The translations under genes were made by a program, and so were the position numbers. Source: Gorsachius magnificus (taxonomy: Eukaryota; Chordata; Aves; Pelecaniformes; Ardeidae). From it: a stretch of DNA of 64,000 nt. This document shows, in pieces, positions 11,401 to 26,400 of the stretch (its first letter is position 1; the number at the start of each line of letters is the position of its first letter). The stretch covers positions 158,231,895-158,295,894 of the forward strand of contig CM067082.1 in NCBI GenBank assembly GCA_034008185.1, written 5' to 3'. A model generated the notes under the pieces. It made no database searches, was not told the DNA's origin, and saw only the letters and a program-made list of their open reading frames with translations.

Positions 11401-14400
11401 GTGATAGGACAAGAGGCAATGGGCGGAATTTAAAACTCGGGAAATTCCCCTTAAACACAAGAAACATCTTCCTTCCTGTGAGGAAGTTGTCTGTCCTCAT
11501 CTTCCTGCTCGGGCAGTCTATATCAGACAAGGTCTGCCCTCTAATCCTAACCCACAGTCCACTCCAGTACTGCGAGCTACCCCACGTCATCTCTGTGAGC
11601 TGGATGAGGTTGTAGCCCTCCAACTGCACGCACCTCTAATTCCTCCCGTTTGCTCCCCATGCTGTGTGTGTTAGCGTACAGGCACATCAAGTGGGCACCC
11701 AATTTGTCTTTCAACAGACATTATCTTTAGGGATGCAGCCAAAGAAATCCTCAGACGCTTGTTTTTGTGCATGTTGGTGTGTGATTGGAACCAGAGGTCC
11801 CAGGAAGGCTCTGCACTGCGAAGGACTATTCAATGTCTCTTCTGTTAATCTTGCGTGCTAAAAAGCAGACTTAAAAGAATTATGCGTCCTGATGAACACT
11901 ACCACTATTCTCAGGAATTCCCGGGGCGTTGTGGACCTCCATCTTGTTTATGAATGAGCACTCAAAGACAGGCTCCACGTGCCCCAAACCACAGTGTGCA
12001 CATGCTCTGGATGCTCAGGAAATGACCTTTAAACCAAACTCATTTTAGGGTTACAAACCCCCTATTCGGACACGTCATACTATAGGCTTCCTGACACCTA
12101 CAAAGCTCCTTTAAAACCAAAGGAACCAGCATTTCCTCTGGCCTTGTGGAACCACTGAATAGCACGATCCCAGACATGGTTAGTCTTATCTTTTTTAATT
12201 AAGAGAGAAAAGTACTTTTATGATATCCAGTGTAACTCAGGGTATATGCAAGCAACTATCAGTTGCACAAGAGGGAGCAGGATGAATGTTCATTTATCTG
12301 TGACAATGGGATGACAGTATGACAGACAATAGCGTGAGGGAAAAAAATGGGTTAGAGCATATGAGGAGTCTGAGGAACAAAAAGACTTGGGACACATTAC
12401 TTGCTGGTTTTACACCTACAGAAAGGAGTCTGAGTGGAATAATTTACTGTCCACAAATACAGAGCCAAAGTCAAATACAGATATAAAATGAGAGATGACA
12501 TATATTTGGTAGTTTCATTCCAGATGCTGTGAGTAACAAAATGCCACCCAATTTGGTAATATTGGCAATCTAGATGTTGAAGACAGTAAGGACAAAACAG
12601 CAATGCAAGCTGTAAGCACGTCTCACAACTTCTTTGGCACTTCAGCCTGTTACCTTTGAGAGTAGCTGATGTATGTAATGTCTTTGGTTCATGCTGGTGG
12701 ATGGTTTTGATGATATCTGGGTCAGCATTGAATCGCTCTCGGTCATTCTGCCAGAAGTTCCCTGGAGACAGTAACAGACAGCCATGTTCGGGGAGCAGAT
12801 TCCGCAGCTTCTTGAGGCCAGGCAGAAGATCTGTTACCTGAAGGCAAACTTCCTCCAAGCTTTTGACACCAGAACTGAAACGCAAACAAAGGTTAGATGC
12901 TGCCATGTATGTTGCAACTCTCACAAGCAAAAGGCAAAGCTGCCGCGATGAATACCCCAAGGACCTGCATCACCATGTTGCTACTCTTGTCCTTCATAAC
13001 TGAGGATCGAGAGCCTCGGGCCACAGACCAGGTTCTCACTGTAACGGGGGTACAGACTCCAGAACCCCCTTAACATTTCTCTGCATACTGTCTGGCCACA
13101 CAGTGCTCTCACTCTTCACTCATCCCAGGCACCACAATTTTCAGTTCTACATTAAAGATGCCTCCAGCCTACAGAGAAACTGTCTCCCTGGAATTCTTCA
13201 AAGACCTTAAACTCTCTGCATACTTCTTACCATGTACGCAATGGGACGTTTTACAGAAATCTTTATTAGCTTTCCTGGTGGAATATTTAAGGTGTACCGA
13301 GTGCTCTAAAATGTACAAAGGATTCAATATCAGCGACTGTGCAAAATGTTTTCAGAATTTCTCTGGTTTGTATGGAAAAGAAAATGCCTTACAGGTTCAG
13401 AAATCAATAGAGGCATAACTGGTATGAAACAGAACTTGTGTTTGTTCCCAAGCTTCATTTTAACACAATTACATGATCCTTATCAACCAGCAATTCAAGC
13501 AAGCCTCGACTGGGGCTTACAATAGGATCCAACTGTGAAGGTTTAGTGACAAAACCTGTCAGCATGCTGTTTGGCTAGACAAGGAAGAGCTGCCTGTCCA
13601 AAAGAGAACATTTCCTTCAACGTGATAGGCGCAACTGGTGGGATTTGCACGGGAAGGTATATTTAAGGAAGGTTAAATTAAGATATGAGAGACCAGTCTC
13701 CCCAGGCTCCAGTCTCGCAGATTACAGAGAAAGCGGCTCCAGAAGGCAAATCAGTTCAGGTCCTATTGTAAGACGCCTTCTCTAGAGGAGTTTCAATGAC
13801 TACAAAGAGAAAACGTGGAAACCAACTAATGATGATTTGAGTTATGTCTTTGTGAACGCTCCCTCCAGAACCTATATTCTGTCACTATATGGCAAGCTAC
13901 CTTGAAAAGTCACAGCTATCAAAAGAAAATACTAGAAAACGTGCTCGAAAATACTGTGTTTATATGAACAGAAGCTTTCTGAAAGATAATCTAAAGGAAC
14001 TGATGCAGTGATGCCTCCGATAACAGCTCCAGGAAGAGTAAGACAACTGTTGTTTCATATTTCAACTCTGCGACATAACAGTGATTAACAGTTTATACTG
14101 CAGATAAACGTACTTACATTCTTATTTGTGAAGCAAACGCACACAGCCAATGTCCCTACCAGTATGTTGGGGATGCAGAGTGATATTAGGAACTAGAGCA
14201 ACCTACAAATTCCAGGTCACTTCTGACTTCTTACAAATGATGACTGCTCAACGTTTCAGTGATCTTACAGCTGACGAAAAAATATTCACCTCATGTTTCT
14301 TACCCAGTTGTCAACAATCTTCAGCTTTTCCTGTACCACTTTAGTATAAAATAATGCTTTCTTCTTATTAAGAAAATCAGCTGCACTTAACTTTGATACC

Positions 14401-17400
14401 GACAAAAGCAAATGATGAGGAACTTCCATGATGACTTTTGAGGTAATTTCAGAATTTATCTCAAAGTTAGATGTTTCCTGAAGTATCCGAGTCCACAACA
14501 AAATGGAAGCCCTTATCCCAAGGTTTAGGTCTAAATGCTTAAGTCTTTTTCTTCTGGTGGCTACGTAGGTTTAATTTTGCTTCCATGCTGCATCACTGTT
14601 CATCAAGGGCAACATCAAGGGGAGATAATGAGGAGACAACACGCGTCCTGGGAGCAAGTTGTTTCTAAGATGCAGTTGGCAACTACACACAGATTACTAT
14701 CTAAAGTTACACATACGGTAAAGGAGGAGATGAACTGGAAACACAGGAAGAATGTCAGTGCCAAGGCTTTGTGAGCTGATAGGAAAGAGCAACGTATTTA
14801 ACAGCATAAATGGCATTTCTAAACAAATTACCAGAGGGAGAGCAGGCAGCTAGCTTGTAAGGAATGGTTTAAGAACAAGGACAAATCATCAGGTAGAGTA
14901 GCAAAGGGGACACCCTCAAAAACGAAGCAATGAAGGATGCTGTCAAGAAGGATGAACAAGCAGTAAATCTTCCCTACCCATGTGAGTTAGAGGACAAAGA
15001 GTGAAGAAAGCTCCTGGCTGCAAAAGCTAGGAGATGATCAAAGACTCTGATCTCACCATTTTTCACCACACTTGGCCTGTTCTCAGCATCATTATTCTCA
15101 CTGAACACAGACAGACAAGTAGGGAAGCGTTTCTGTCCTTAGAAAGTAAACCCAGCCAAGAACTTGACCACAGATAAAAACTTAGAACTCAAAGGAAAAC
15201 TTATTTTAAAAAAAACAAACAACAAAACAGAGGCAAGTTAATATGTATAAAATGCATTCTTGGTTTACAAAGAGAGAACGTGCCAAACTAATTTGAGTGG
15301 TCTTTTCTTCAAAATGCCTGACTTCTTGGATGGCACAGCAAATCTCATCTCCTTGGGCCCCAATAAAGCTTTTGATGCAGCACCACACAGAAAGTGCTTT
15401 AGCTCACGGGAAAGACACAAAAATTAGCACAAAGACTGTGATGCAGTAAAGAACCAGGTTAACAGGGAAATGGTCATGGAGCTGCTGAAAGGGGAACCAC
15501 CAGTACTGAGGAAAAGAAAGTGGAATTTCTCACAGATAGTTCAGAAAAACAGGATTATTATGTACTTGTATTAATAACCTCGGGACATCTGCCAATGACA
15601 CAAAATAAAGAAACACTGTTCATACAGAAAAGGAACAGAATATCTGAAATGGATGATGTGAGGGCTGGAATAAGTTAAATCCCTTTTCTACTAAGACTAC
15701 AAAGTGCAAGACCATGCACTTGGGGACTAAGAAGAATTTCTGCTGTAAGGTGGGAGCTCATCAGCTGGAAATGACAGAGGGCCATGGAGACATTAATCGA
15801 TCGTTTCATAACGTGTAAAATTGATGTGACTGGCCATGAAAAAGGGACCTGCAATCTTGCTGTGTTTCAGAAAAACAACGCACAAATGAGATTTTTCTGA
15901 GAATACTGTGTACAGTTCTAATCTCCCACGTTCGGGAATGATACACCACCACCAACAGTGCCAAGAAGAACAACCAGGATGACAAATGAATACAGAGCCG
16001 CCTCACCAGAGTAAGCCAAGAGTTTCGTATGTTTAGCTTAACAAGGATTTGGGGTGGGGAGTACGAGTTCTCCCTGTAAATACCTGGAAGCAGAAGAAAG
16101 CTATTTTTGTACAAAGACAAAAACAAGCAGGTATAAACTGGTCCTAAATATAGTTCAAGTAGAAAGTCAGGAGAAGGTTCCTGACCGTGTGGAATTCTAG
16201 AAGAGCTTCACAATAGGTATGGGGGGTGTCAAATGAACTCGCTTTAATACGAAGCTTGCGTGCTCATGAAGGGATTAGATGACACAGCTGTCTGCTGTAG
16301 CAGGCGTAACCTTGGAGAAGCCTTCCAGCCCCTTCTGCCTAAGCCTCTGACTGGAAGGTTCCTGACAATCATCAGTGACTAGAGGACAGGCAAGTTCTCC
16401 AGCACAAAAGCTGAACTTCTCTACACACAGGATGGATACGATGTCACTTGTTAGCAGCGACCTCTCATTTTCTTTTAATTTTGAGAATCTTACAAATTCA
16501 AAGCTAATAATCAGACTTATGAGTCATTTAGAAGATGGGTGTGTACAACAGTGGGCCAGTCTGCCTTCTACACAAACTTTAATGAACAGTAATTACCTGT
16601 CTCTCAGGGCATGGTTTCTAATCTCCTCCACTAGCTGGAAGACACGGGACAGCGGTGAGCGAAACACATCGACAGCAAGGAAGTTCTTCTGCCATGGGGA
16701 GACGGTAGCCTTCACAAAGATCTGCTGAATGTAGGCCACAGGAGCACCAACATACTGTGGGGTAAACCAGAGGGAGAATGAAAACACAAGGTGAGTGGGA
16801 AGCTGCTTAGCAGAATTAGACCACAGCTTGGCAACTTTTCAGGAAGGGGTTTGCCAGCCTGTATTTTCCTTTCCCAAATTAGAGGTGAAACATGACAGTA
16901 CTAACCTAGCAAGAACAAAAAGAGTCTCTTTCTCGAAGAAGCAAACCGCCACTGACTGTTTTGGCATCAGTCTGTTGTGCTTCTTTGTGAGGCAGAGGCT
17001 CCCAGCTCCTGCTGGATTTGGTACTGGAATGAAAGGTAGGAGTAGGGACTCACTGCCTCTCACCGAAGCCTCTCACAACGCTGCGCTGTGCTGATTCTGC
17101 TGAGTGCCATTTAAATCCTCCCGGTCTCTGTGCCCAGGCTGCTGACCCTGTGCTGGGGAGCACAGCGCTGACATGCCGTGGCAGCCAGAACTTTTGTGCT
17201 CTATTAGCTGAACTAGGCAACAAAGCCGAAGGGAAGATTTAATCAGCCAGCGGCAGTCCGAGTCAACAGCATAGTGCAAAAAGCTTGCAGTGGCACCAGG
17301 GTGCAAATTATTTCAATCACAGTGAAAAAAAGCACACATGGAGCGAGTAGAGAGCTGGAGGCATCAAAAGTATTAATCCAACAGGTAACTTCTACTTAGG

Positions 17401-20400
17401 AGAGACCCTGGCACGGAAAAGAACAATGCAGGTTACAAAGGATGACTGCAGAATTGTTTCCCGATTGCCTGGACCAGGCTATCAGCCTTTTTGGAAAGCC
17501 TCAGGGTTCCAGGTTGTTAATGCAAAAGAAAAGTTAATTCCTTACGCTTAACGTAAGGATATAAGTCTAGTTTGCCTGCATGATACATACCAGCCAATTA
17601 AAAAAAAAACCAAACAAACCAAACCCAAACCAAACCCTACCTTTAGATTATACCCAATTCACCAGGTTCTCCAAGCATCCCTACACTCCCCAGACCATGC
17701 TGTAGTAGCTAGCTCCACAGCTACCTAAGTAGCTGTCTCTTTGGCTGCCTAAATTCTAATTCAAACGAAAAACTCTTGATTGTGTCCTTAAGAAAAAAGC
17801 CTATGTCTTGGGAGGTGAAGCCTGGACTACCTATGTCATCAGAAAAAACCCTGCGAGATGCAGTATTTTAAAGCCAAAGGAGAGAAAATTGCAAGCGCTG
17901 AGGAGCTGGACAGTCTGTCTTCCACCTCCGGGCCAGACAGACGTTTCCATTCTGACAGCCAGTTAGTGATCCTGTAAGGATAAGCTGGTTGATAGCCAGA
18001 ATCCAAAGCCAGATCCCTTCAGAGAGAGGCTGACAACACCAAAACCACCATCGTAATTACTGGTACCGTCTCCGCAGACAGTTACTGCAGTAAAGGCTGA
18101 CTAAATCCTATTCTCACCCTTCAGAGAAGGCCAAGGACAGGTATGTGAAGCGGTGTGTGCCAGCAGGAGGCTTGTCCTGCTGCTCTGGGGAAACTGCGTG
18201 CCTTCATATGACATTAGGAAACTGGGGGCTGTTATGCCAGAACCCATCACTAAACTTATTTAAAACTATTCATGCTTTAATAAGTGTACTACTTGCCTTA
18301 GATAAAGTTATCCTTGGAAAACAGGCTCTTAAACAGCATTTCAAAGCTTTTATGTCCTGCAAACACCTAGCATCCGTTTTTCTGGTAGAACAAGACTAAG
18401 ACAAGACAAATACAACCTAAACTTAGCAGTTACACAAAACAACGCGTGCGTCACTAGAACTATTTTCCGTCGATTACAGTAAAGCGTAGGTAACACAGCA
18501 GGGATGTTTCACCATCTCATCTCCCCCCCGCACACCCCTCAGTGCAGGACTCACCCAGTCGGGACGCTCGCTGAGATCCCCTTGCTGCAGACCCGTGTCC
18601 GGAGAGGGTGGAGAGTAATCCTTGATGGAGGTGCTGTACTCCACAGGTCCTGTTCCAGGCAGTGGCAGCTTCAGCAGCGGATAACTATGATTAAGACATA
18701 AGCAAGAAACGTTGCACTTTGGTTTTAACTAGGCTTTTAGAGAGAAGAGCTCAAAAAATGAATGGGTTGTGAAAAATGAGCCCACTCCAGCTTAATCCAA
18801 CTTCTGCAGGACAGGAGACACAGCTGCAATACAAGAGGGCTTTAGCGCGCATAGGAACTGTTTGATGTTACCCCAGCACAAGAGGTAATGGGTCTTTCTT
18901 CCTTGGAAAGGGATAACTAAAAGTCCTGGGAGAAAAAGAAGGGAAGTTCTTGCAGGACCTCCCCTGAATTACTCTCCATCACCTGTAAGTTACTAGTGCT
19001 ATAAACATTAAGTACAGCCAGGTCTCAACTGTCCTGTAGCCCACACAAAAATGAGGCATTCACTGTCTCCAGATGGCTGCTTTTCCTGACCCAAACCCTA
19101 TGCCAGTCACCTAATTTTCCCCCTTAAGATTTAAACTATTTCCAATATTTGTCATTAACTTCATTTGTCCTCAAAGCACTTTTAATAGTAGCAATGAGAC
19201 ACCAAAAAAGCTACAAAAGATTTATCTTTGCTACTACAATTTTCAGATGATTGTAGCAGCTATCCCACAACAAAGGCTTCAAACTACTTGAAAGTTGAGA
19301 AACTGAGGTTTCAGAGAGTTTAGAATAGTGGTTTCCACTCCAGAGGTTCTCGAAAGTCATTAAAACCGTATCAGAACTGAACTGGTGGAAAAAGCAAGAC
19401 TGCTGTTGCAGAGGTATCAACCAACAAGTGGGAATTGTCAGCCCCAAAATGAACCAGAGATCTGAGTATCCTGGGCTTTCTGAGGATGTATTGTATTTTT
19501 ATTGTCTGATGCACGACAATGTATCAGGCCTTAAATTTCTGACATATTTTCCCATTTACAGGTCTTTCTTGCAATACTGCCAGAACAAATATAAAGGCCT
19601 TGGGATTGTTTTCGTGCAATACTCTGCCCACTTCGTTAGGGATCAGCCTGCATCATCAAAGGCCAAGGAGGGGACGAGCAACAGCTAAAGACAAAGCTTC
19701 AGACAGAACAACAAAAGGCTGAAAAAGAACAATGAAATCAGAAACAAAGCTTGTTGGATTTGCTATTTTATTAGTGTGACAAAAATACAACATCTAATCA
19801 TTATCATTTCATTGTGCGATGGGAGGGAAGAGAGAGAGAAATTAGAAAATCACATCGTAATACATCGGAGGTGAAAATGCCCAACAAAAGCCACGATCTG
19901 GAGACGCGGCACAGCTGCTTTTCTCCCACAGGCAGCAATCGGTTTGCGTCCTAAATGACACGTAGCACCTGCTTGTCACTAACGATCTGCTGAAAACCAA
20001 AGCCCGGGGGAGATACATAGAGCAATCATCCTGCCTCTGACTGAGACACATAAATTAAAATAATAAAGTCGAGTATATGTGGTAAACAGAGCAGAATGAG
20101 TTGGAACAGGTGACCGAGGAAGAATGATTTTTTTCAGTAAATTATTCTGATGTCGATGCCTGAGTAAGTCCAGAAATCTAAGGAAAACGCTTTAGATTCA
20201 CACTACATCCCTATCCAGAGGTGGATTTCCCCGTCAGTTCTGAGTCAGAACAATAATCTTTTCTAAAACTTAACTCATTTAGAGGCACAAAATCTAAACG
20301 GCCAGCGCGGTGCGGCAATGCAGCTGATGACGGTCGGATCTCCGCAGACAGTGGCGAAGACCTGATGGCTGCCAGAGGTCACAGCTATGGCACCAAGTAA

Positions 20401-23400
20401 AGGGCGATGGAAACACTGAGCTCTTCTGGATGCTGAACTTTTCACAAGTACTCTTTCCCAGTTTAGCGAGATTCCGCTAGCCCTGTGCACAATCCTAGCC
20501 TGAGAACCCTTTCAACTCTTCCTGTCTTTCAAAGCAAAAATGCCCCAAATCCTGGCAGAGGTGTAACTTGCATGTGGATTTTTTTTTCACTTCTTGAAGA
20601 CCTGCTGGGATGCAAGGATTTTGCCTTCTTACTAATTGCAAGGTAAGGAAAACTATTTTCCGTAGCCAGAGATGGAAGTAATTTCAGTGGGTGCAATGAG
20701 CTCAGGCTACAGAAGCAAGAAATTGCCACCTCCCAGGAAGAGGACTGCATCTGCCTGTCGTCCCAGTCACCCACACCTCGCCTGGGGAACAAGCAGCCAC
20801 CCTTCCCCTTCCACCCACTCAATCAGTATCACAGAATCCCAGAATGGTTTGGGTTGGCAAAGCCCTTTAAGCTCATTAACTGCCCCCCTACCCCTGCCAT
20901 CCCACCCCCAAACCCCGGCCCTCAGCACCGCCTCTGCCCGGCTGTTAAATCCCCCCAGGGCTGGGGACTCGACCCCTTCCCTGGGCAGCCCCTTCCAGCC
21001 CCTGACAGCCCTTGGGGGAAGGAATTGTTCCCCAGGGCCAACCTCACCCTGCCCTGGCACAACTTGAGGCCGGTGCCCCTCGTCCCATCGCCCCTTCCCT
21101 GGGAGCAGAGCCCGACCCCCCCGGCTCCCCCCTCCTCTCAGGCAGTTGTAGGGAGCCATGAGGGCTCCCCTCAGCCTCCTCTGCTCCAGGCTGAACCCCC
21201 CCAGCTCCCCCAGCCGCTCCCCAGCAGCCTGGGGCTCCAGACCCCTCCCCAGCTCCGCTGCCCTTCTCTGGACACGCTCCAGCCCCCCCAGGGCCTTCGG
21301 GGAGGGAGGGGCCCAACCCTGACCCCAGCAGTCCAGGGGCGGCCCCCCCAGTGCCCAGCACAGGGGCACGGTCCCTGCCCTGCTCCTGCTGGCCACACCA
21401 CTCCTGATCCAAGCCAGGATGCCGCTGGCCCTCTTGGCCACCTGGGCACCCTGCTGGCTCCTCTCCAGCCCCCTCTCCACCAACCCCCCCAGGGCCTTTT
21501 CCGCCGGGCAGCTTTCCAGCCCCTCTGCCCCACGCCTGGAGCGCTGCGTGGGGTTGTGGTGACCCCAGGGCAGGACCCGGCCCTTGGCCTTGTTGACCCT
21601 CACCCAGTTGGGCTGGGCCCATGGATCCAGCCTGGCCAGGTCCCTCTGCAGAGCCCCCCCCCCCCCAGCAGACCCACACCCCGCCCGCTGGTGTCCCTGC
21701 AAACGACTGGGGGGCCCAAAATAAAACAGAACCCCCAAAACCCCCGGGGGGGCCCCCAGCCTCACCAGCCTTCCCACAGCTAGTCCAGCGGAGGCCACCA
21801 AAATGGCAATGTGGCAGAACACAGTGCAAAAGGAGACACTGGGTTAACTGGACTCATCTAGCCTGGAGGAGACTGAGGAGGGAATTTAAAATGTAGTCTT
21901 CAGCTAATTAGTTAGTGGTTATAGTGAAGATGACCCAAGACTTGTCTCAGGGGTGCACATGGAAAGGACACAAGCGCAGCAAGGGAAACTCCGATTAGAT
22001 ATAAGGAAAAAAAAATTCACACCAAGAACAGTCAAACACTGGAAAAGGGACCAGAGTAGCCGTGGACTCTCTATCACTGCTGCTATTAAAAAGCCAACCA
22101 GACAGGGGTGCGAGCCTAAATTTGGGGCTAGCCCTGCTTCAAGCAATGACCTCCATTGCCACAGACCCCCATGTGGAAGGGATCTCTCGAGGGCTCCAGT
22201 GCAAACTCCTGCTCAAACCAGGTCCAAGACAAGCAGGTTGCTGAGAGCCATGTGCAGCCTGGGTTTACGTATCTCCAAGGACTAAGGTCCCACAGCCTTG
22301 CTGGGCACCTATTCTAGTATTTGATAACCCTCACAATGAACTTTTTTTTCCTTAGATCTATCAGAATTTCCCATCTGTCCATTGCCTCTTGTCCTTCCAG
22401 TATGCACTTGGAGAAAAATCTGGCTCCACCTTCTCTGCACCCTCCCGATAAGCAGTTGTAGGCCAACAATAAGACCAGGGCAGAAGATACTCCGTCTCCT
22501 CAGCCTCTCCGCTCCGACAGCTCTGCTGGACGTGCTCCACTGTGTCAACACCTTCCTCACACCGCAGAGCCCCAGACTGGAGAGAGAACCGTGGTTTCAC
22601 AAAGGCCAAAAAGAGGGAAGACACGCTCCCCTGTAAGCCTGCTGGCTACACTTGTTCGTGCAGTTGTTGGCCTTTCTGCTGCAAGGACATGCTGCCTGAC
22701 TCATGTCCAACTTGTCCTCTGCTGCAAAGCTGCCTTCCAGCCTGTCCTGCTCCAGGAGCTTACTCCATCCCAGGTGCAGGACTCTGCATTTGCCTTTTTG
22801 CCTTTGCTGAGCTTCCCAAGGCTCCTGCCAGTCCATCTTCCCAACCTGCCAAAGGGTGTCTGAATGGCAACCCTGCTCTCCACCACACTGACTGCTCTCC
22901 CATGTCTGGCACGATCTACAACTGTGGTGACTGTGTGCTCTGCTCCCTCATCCGGGTCATAAACAGCAATGTTAAATAGACCTTGCCCCAGTTCGTGGAG
23001 GAGGGGGTTAACACGAACTGCTGGCGGAGCTGCAGGAGAAGCACCTTGCAGTAGAGGGACAGGAGAACAGCTGGGGAAGGTGAAGGACCTGAATTTCCAC
23101 AGCTGTCTGCAAAATAACCACCTGGCTGTAATCACAGATGTTTTCCCAGTTTTGAGCATGTCACGTCAAGCAGTTCTGGATTCTGTTATGCCCTTTCTGT
23201 GCTTGCGGCCACAACAGAAGGCCTTAACATGCCAGCTGACATACCACAGAAACTTGGAATAAAGAGTATTTCTATGTTTTAAAAAAAAGCTAGCCTCTGG
23301 AGATGGTTCTCGATTGCTCCACCATGTTGGTTCTCAGCCACTGGTATATTTACATCTGAACAAAACCACTTTGTCTCCAAGAAACATGCCTGTTGTCAGA

Positions 23401-26400
23401 GTGCAGTGCAGATGTGTGTCAACTCCTCTACTGTCAAATGATTTCCGCCTACATATGTACCAGCCGTTCGCAGCAGCAGCCTCGGCTTTAGCTACAGAAG
23501 CTACCTGAGAAGTTGGGAAGGAATAATGTTCATCTAAACAGTGGCAAGTTGTACATGGCTACGAGTTGGCTCGGGGTTACATGCGGCCTCGGAGAAAGAC
23601 ACAAGACATGCAGCAGCTAATAGGAAGGTTAGCTGAGAATCCTGTATTTGTTTTTGCTGTTAAAAAAACCCCAAAGTTTTATTTTCTGTAGAGGGGAAAA
23701 AGCAAACCACTCCCATCCTGAAGTGCAAGCCACCTCCCAAAATACTGCACACAGCAACTCACAGCTCCTTAATGGCATTTTTGAATGACCGAGGTTTTTG
23801 TTTTGTTGGGGTTTATTCTTCATGTTAAGATTTTCAAACTTGTCCAAAAAATTTGAAAGTACACGCAAATGCAGTGGAGGAAGGAGCGAATGGCATTTCT
23901 TGGAAAACTCAAGGGCAACAAAATTAGGGGAAAAACAAAAAGGAGATTTTTGACAGAAGGAAAAAAAATAAAAGAAATTTAGAGATGCCTGTGCACTGCT
24001 GATGACAAGATCCTACTGCAGCTGCTGCCAAACCAAGGCAATGGAGACTCCCATGTGCCACCATCCTCTCCCAGCCTGAGGTCAGGGTAGGTCTAAATTT
24101 AAATCAGCTTCAGCATTTCCCTGCAATTTGATTAAATCATGAATACAGAACAGGATTTATGCCATAGGAAAAGATCTATGTGCTCCCTTCAATCCGTATT
24201 TTTAATCTATCCCTACAGTAGGCAAGGAAGAGGAAAGCAGCATCTAATGCTGCCATTATTCAAACTGTTTGCCCCTTGCTCGTGCGATGCAAAACAGCGT
24301 TAGATTTTCTCCATCTGGTCTGAAGTTTTCTGCAGGTCACGTTGATGGGCTCCTTCAGCTTTCTCTAGGCTTCCAGGCTGCTTGGCCAACAAAACCCATA
24401 TTGCCAAGTAGGACATGATTCTCTTCGTTTCCTCATACACTAACGAGTCCTCATTCTGGTACTCCACTCTTCACTGTTAAAGACAGTGAGACATAATACA
24501 TTTCAGTCATGGATCTACTCTCATAAGTTACTGCCTTCATCGGGAGCAAGAGCTTTTGTCTTTGGTGATATTAGATTATTAGATTAGACATTAGGAAGAA
24601 ATTCTTCACTCTGAGGATGGTGAGGCACTGGAAGGGGTTGCCCAGAGAAGTTCTGGTTGCCTCCTCCCTGGAAGTGTTCAAGGCCAGGTTGAGCAACCTG
24701 GTCTGGTGGAAGGTGTCTCTGGCTGTGGCCAGGGGTTGGAACCGGATGATCTTTAAGGTCCCTTCCAACTCAAACCTTTCTGTGATTCTGTATTTTACTG
24801 AGAGTAGAAAAGCTGTGGTGGCAGCTGTGGTATTAGAAGACACTGATGTGCACCCATCAGAACAGGACTTCTTAGCAGGTTGTCTGGCACACCCAAAAAA
24901 AGCTGGAACCATTTTTGATTATCACCCACATTTTCAGCAGCCATCTTCAGAGAAAAGGCCCCACAGGAAATCCACTTTTAAAAGGTTAAAAAGGTTAAAA
25001 TGGACCGGGTAGTCTGTACACGCCTATGTTTAGCTCCTACAGTCCTTATCGCAACGTGATCTAGATAGCGTAGACTGCTCATGGTATTGTTTTGCAGCAG
25101 AGCTCAGGAACAAGACTTGCTGTTGGGACTCTCATCAAAAGCTCCCACATGTTGAGCCAACTACAACATAAGCATATGCCCCCATAAGGGAAGCAGGGAT
25201 GTATATTTACTTGTATCATGGTGATATTTGAAGATTCATGTTTATGAAAGGTTTTGAGAATGTCTGATGGAAGAACGCACAAAGCACATATTCTAGATTA
25301 TACCTAAATTATATAATTATATCTATATCATAAGTTATTTCAGTAAGAAGCTAAAACATTAGCTCTTGAATTTAATTAGCCTTATACAGGCATGCAAGAC
25401 CAGCAGATCTAGTCAGTGATACCCGAGACAGACCGACAGCAGAGACAAAAAAGGGACAGACTGAGAAAGAGCCACCCAATGATACCAAGAAAGCCGCGAG
25501 ACCTCAATTTTAGAGCATCTTTTAAGCAAAGAAGTTTTTTGTTAAAAAAACAAGCCAAGAGCTGCTGCTGAGCTGTCAGAAGCCTCCTGGCTTCCTACAA
25601 ACACTAAACAACCTTATCTGGTTAAAGATGTCCCTGCTCACTGCAGGGGGGTTGGACTAGATGGCCTCTAAAGGTCCCTTCCAACCCAAAACATTCTGTG
25701 ATTCTATGATAAATGCTGCAAGGGCTGTGAGATGCGACAGGCCTAGGTCCTTCCCACGGGCACTTCTTACCAAATGCAAGAACCACTCCGAGTCAGCTAC
25801 AGGGAAGCAATTTCTAGCACTCGGGTTTGATTCTCCTCACATTCCTTCTCGTTAAGAGATTTTTTTGACCGTTGGGGAAAGAGGTGAACACCAGAATGGA
25901 AAGGATAGAGAAAGAAGGGAAGAAAGCAGGATGTAAAGCAGGTGACAGAAAACCTCAAAAATAAGTTTTGGTTTCGAGAAGGGTTATTTTTAGACGCTCA
26001 CATAACAGCACACTCTGACATGCTCTTGCAAATCCGAAATAAGGGAAAAATAGATCATCTCTAAATTGATATTGCTGAATTCAAGCAAGAGTGCATTTTA
26101 GTTACCAAGCATGAGGTAGGTTCAAGCAAAAATGTTCATCCAACTACTTTACATATTTTCAAGACAGCTTAGAGGGCCAAGATGGAGAACTGCCAGGTCA
26201 GCCTGAGGCAGCTGGCAACTCAACTGCAAACCCTACAATTACATATTCCTCCTTCACAGAATCAAAGTGGAGATCTCCATCACCTCAGAATAGTCTTCTG
26301 ATGGTGAATATGAAGGAAAGTAGAGAGCTGCCAGGTCTTAGATAACAGGGGAAGTGGTGATACATTGCCTTAAAACAGCTACCACCTTCACTTTGCACAC

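Noticed and set aside
12397..12960. 187-codon minus-strand open frame
   Set aside because: It is SCAP coding exon 4 read through both splice sites. Only the middle part resembles SCAP.
20767..21822. 351-codon minus-strand open frame and 309-codon plus-strand open frame
   Set aside because: Both lie on a CR1 copy and reflect its GC-rich, stop-poor sequence. Neither matches the CR1 protein frame for long or any other family.
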